Shown: piece after piece, positions 62,176-64,000 of the stretch
How positions within the stretch are numbered: the stretch's first letter is position 1
Layout: each line of letters begins with the position of its first letter
NCBI GenBank assembly: GCA_947498155.1
Contig: CANMJD010000008.1
Span: 1 to 64,000, forward strand
Length of the DNA stretch: 64,000 bases
Reading direction: 5' to 3'
From: an uncultured Pseudoruegeria sp.
GTDB lineage: Bacteria; Pseudomonadota; Alphaproteobacteria; Rhodobacterales; Rhodobacteraceae
Notes under the pieces: model-generated
Seen by the model: only the letters and a program-made list of their open reading frames with translations
Told to the model about the DNA's origin: nothing
Database searches by the model: none
Program-made: the position numbers and the translations under genes

Positions 62176-63407
62176 GAGCGGTAATCCGCATTGATCTGGA
62201 TGTAGCCATGGGTCAGATCACAGGTCCAGACGGTGGCAGAACTTGTGCCAAGTCCCATGTCGATGTGCAGCAGTAGATCCTGTTGCTTCATATAGGCGGC
62301 ACCGTCCTCTTCGCGGTAGCTCGGGGCGACCCAGCCCTTTTCGGCCACCAGAATATCACCAAAGGAGATCGACAGCAGATCGCGATCCGCAACAGCGCCG
62401 GATTTTCCGACGGCCATTACCACCCGCCCCCAGTTGGGGTCTTCGCCGGCAATGGCGGTTTTGACCAGTGGCGAATCCGCTGTGGCCATCGCAACCTTTC
62501 GGGCATCCGCATGGGTAAGTGCGCCGGTGACGCGAACCTCGACGAATTTCGTCGCCCCCTCTCCGTCGCGTACAACCTGATGGGCCAGATCCAGCATGAT
62601 ACCGTTCAGCGCGTCTTTGAACGGGCGTAATGTTTCTGCAGTGACTTCGGGCCCCTGGCCGGTGGCCCCCATGATCAAGGTGTCAGAGGTCGATGTATCG
62701 CTGTCTACGGTAATGCAATTAAAAGTAGTATCGGTGAGATCGGAAAGCGTCGACTGAAGCAAAGACTGAGAGATTTTGGCATCGGTGAACAGATAGACCA
62801 ACATCGTCGCCATATCCGGCGCAATCATCCCAGAGCCTTTGGCAATACCGGCGATGGTAATCGGCCCCTCGGCGGTCTCGATCACAGTAGAGGCGCCTTT
62901 GGGGTAGGTGTCGGTCGTCATGATGGCGCGGGCGGCCTGATCGATTTTGTCCTCGGCCAGCTCTTGCTGCAAGGACGCGATGGCGTTGACGATACGGTCT
63001 TCGGGCAGACGTTCGCCAATCACTCCTGTGGAAGATGAAAACACCCGACTGGCCGGGATATTCAACGCATGGGCCACCGCATCCGTGACCGCGTTTACCG
63101 CATCCGTCCCATTGCGTCCGGTAAAGGCATTGGCATTGCCGGAGTTCACAATAATGGCTGCCCCCTCGGTCGAGGGCAGGCCGATTTTCTTTTGACAGTC
63201 CAGCACAGGCGCTGCGCGGGTGGCCGAGCGGGTAAACACGCCCGCCACGGTGCTACCCGCCACCAGATGCGCCAGCATCACGTCTTTGCGCCCTTGATAG
63301 CGCACCCCCGCTTCGACAGCGGCGAACCGAACGCCGGCAATCACCGGCAGCGCGGGAAAGCCCTCTTTCGGGGCCAGAGGAGAGACGGGCGGTGCTGTAT
63401 TTGCCAT
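62172..63407 (-). CDS. argJ: bifunctional ornithine acetyltransferase / N-acetylglutamate synthase ArgJ
   Basis: This arginine biosynthesis enzyme has 411 residues. It recycles acetyl groups between N-acetylornithine and glutamate. The autocleavage site is visible as KGSGMIAPDMATML, with the Thr nucleophile of the beta chain at about residue 183. Other family segments are NSGNANAFTGRNG and ITVDSDTSTSDTLI. ATG 63407 (MANTAPPVSPLAPKEGFP) is chosen; a longer frame upstream is not supported. It lies between a parvulin gene upstream and mutT downstream, all on the minus strand. Confidence 0.95.
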   Translation of the reverse strand: MANTAPPVSPLAPKEGFPALPVIAGVRFAAVEAGVRYQGRKDVMLAHLVAGSTVAGVFTRSATRAAPVLDCQKKIGLPSTEGAAIIVNSGNANAFTGRNGTDAVNAVTDAVAHALNIPASRVFSSSTGVIGERLPEDRIVNAIASLQQELAEDKIDQAARAIMTTDTYPKGASTVIETAEGPITIAGIAKGSGMIAPDMATMLVYLFTDAKISQSLLQSTLSDLTDTTFNCITVDSDTSTSDTLIMGATGQGPEVTAETLRPFKDALNGIMLDLAHQVVRDGEGATKFVEVRVTGALTHADARKVAMATADSPLVKTAIAGEDPNWGRVVMAVGKSGAVADRDLLSISFGDILVAEKGWVAPSYREEDGAAYMKQQDLLLHIDMGLGTSSATVWTCDLTHGYIQINADYRS

Positions 63408-63426
63408 GGGACTGTTTTCCTGTGAC

Positions 63427-64000
63427 CTAGTTGGAAAGAAGATCAATATTGCGGATGTTTGCGGCGTCAAAACTTTCCAGATCAATCCGATCGACCGAGG
63501 CTTCGGCTGTCAGGCTTTCGATCAGGCTCTCGGCAACGCCTTGTTCGATGCCGCTAGCAAGCTCTGCGCGCAACTCTTCCAATGTTGGCGGCGTGGTGTC
63601 GCGTGTGTCGTTCAGCGCGATCAGATGCCAGCCGAATTGTGTTTGTACGGGGTCGGACACATCGCCCTTCGCCATATTCATCACGGCGGCCTCAAATTCG
63701 GGAACCATCATGCCTGCGCCAAACCATCCAAGTGCACCGCCATTCGGGCCAGAGGGTCCGGTGGATTTTTCCTTGGCTGTTTCGGCAAAATCAGCCCCGC
63801 CATCGATCATCTCTTTGACGGCAATGGCTTCTTCTTCACTGGCAAGAAGAATATGCGAGGCGTCAAATTCCTTGCTGGATTCAAAACCGGCAACCCGCGC
63901 GTCATAGGCCGCCTGCAGGGCTTCATCGCTGACCGCTTCGGCGAAGGCCGCGTCTAAGGCAGTGCCAGCCAGCAGGCTGCGTTTTGCATTTTCCGCCGCG
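63427..64000 (-). CDS. peptidylprolyl isomerase, parvulin type (N-terminus outside window)
   Basis: The frame stays open to the window end, giving about 190 C-terminal residues. The parvulin domain is seen: EFDASHILLASEEEAIAVKE, then GGALGWFGAGMMVPEFEAA and VQTQFGWHLIALNDTRDT. These are the usual PPIase catalytic-face segments. Such proteins are usually periplasmic or membrane-anchored folding helpers (PpiC/PrsA-like). The stop is followed 19 bp later by argJ, so it is probably co-transcribed. The signal region cannot be seen. Confidence 0.9.
   Translation of the reverse strand, partial: AAENAKRSLLAGTALDAAFAEAVSDEALQAAYDARVAGFESSKEFDASHILLASEEEAIAVKEMIDGGADFAETAKEKSTGPSGPNGGALGWFGAGMMVPEFEAAVMNMAKGDVSDPVQTQFGWHLIALNDTRDTTPPTLEELRAELASGIEQGVAESLIESLTAEASVDRIDLESFDAANIRNIDLLSN

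Overview
The window looks like a chromosomal segment of a marine alphaproteobacterium of the Rhodobacteraceae (Roseobacter group). Supporting signs are an alphaproteobacterial initiator tRNA, the rimP-nusA-ylxR-infB translation operon, ubiG and ferrochelatase genes of alphaproteobacterial type, ectoine catabolism genes, and several PotABCD-type importers with FadR-type GntR regulators. The species cannot be named from sequence reading alone.

Layout. (1) 1-20646 is a probable genomic island at an initiator tRNA-Met gene. The last 26 bp of the tRNA body recur at 20614-20639, and the match extends to 32 of 33 positions. Inside are an RTX protein, a beta-helix gene cut by an IS3-family element, an IS remnant, a GntR-controlled importer with an Asp/Glu racemase (3.8-9.5 kb), a membrane TPR regulator, an exported amidohydrolase cluster (13.0-16.2 kb), a LysR gene divergent from three small exported proteins (16.7-19.3 kb), and a dead second IS3-family element against the right repeat. 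No integrase is visible. (2) 20742-23968 holds three unrecognised co-directional genes, two of them coiled-coil or helical membrane proteins and one a cytosolic-looking beta-rich protein. (3) 24254-38772 is a catabolic region. Ectoine genes doeA-doeB-doeX-doeD lie on the plus strand. Facing them is a long minus-strand set: PLP lyase, M24 hydrolase, EutA-like racemase, ABC importer and creatinase. A divergent GntR gene with a 14-bp palindrome in its promoter follows. (4) 38859-40660 is a sugar-acid type dehydrogenase pair. (5) 40773-55788 is housekeeping: a heterodimeric ABC exporter, an RNA methyltransferase, an L,D-transpeptidase, hemH, a comF-grx-nitrilase-marR run, ubiG, pip, a CDGSH protein and an aldo/keto reductase. 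(6) 55949-64000 carries the rimP-nusA-ylxR-infB operon, a Nudix hydrolase, argJ and a truncated parvulin gene.

How parts work together. In the ectoine set, DoeA opens the ring, DoeB removes the acetyl group, DoeD transaminates diaminobutyrate and DoeX senses the pathway. The aspartate-semialdehyde dehydrogenase DoeC and an ectoine importer are not in the window. The minus-strand set couples uptake to creatinase and to a lyase/racemase/hydrolase cassette whose substrate is unknown.

The most unusual observation is a 38-41 bp palindromic mini-element with conserved ends and a variable palindromic core. It is present three times, each time inside an IS3-family transposase gene and each time next to a GGATC sequence, and it shifts the reading frame. 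The three-gene cluster at 20.7-24.0 kb is the best candidate for an undescribed protein system.
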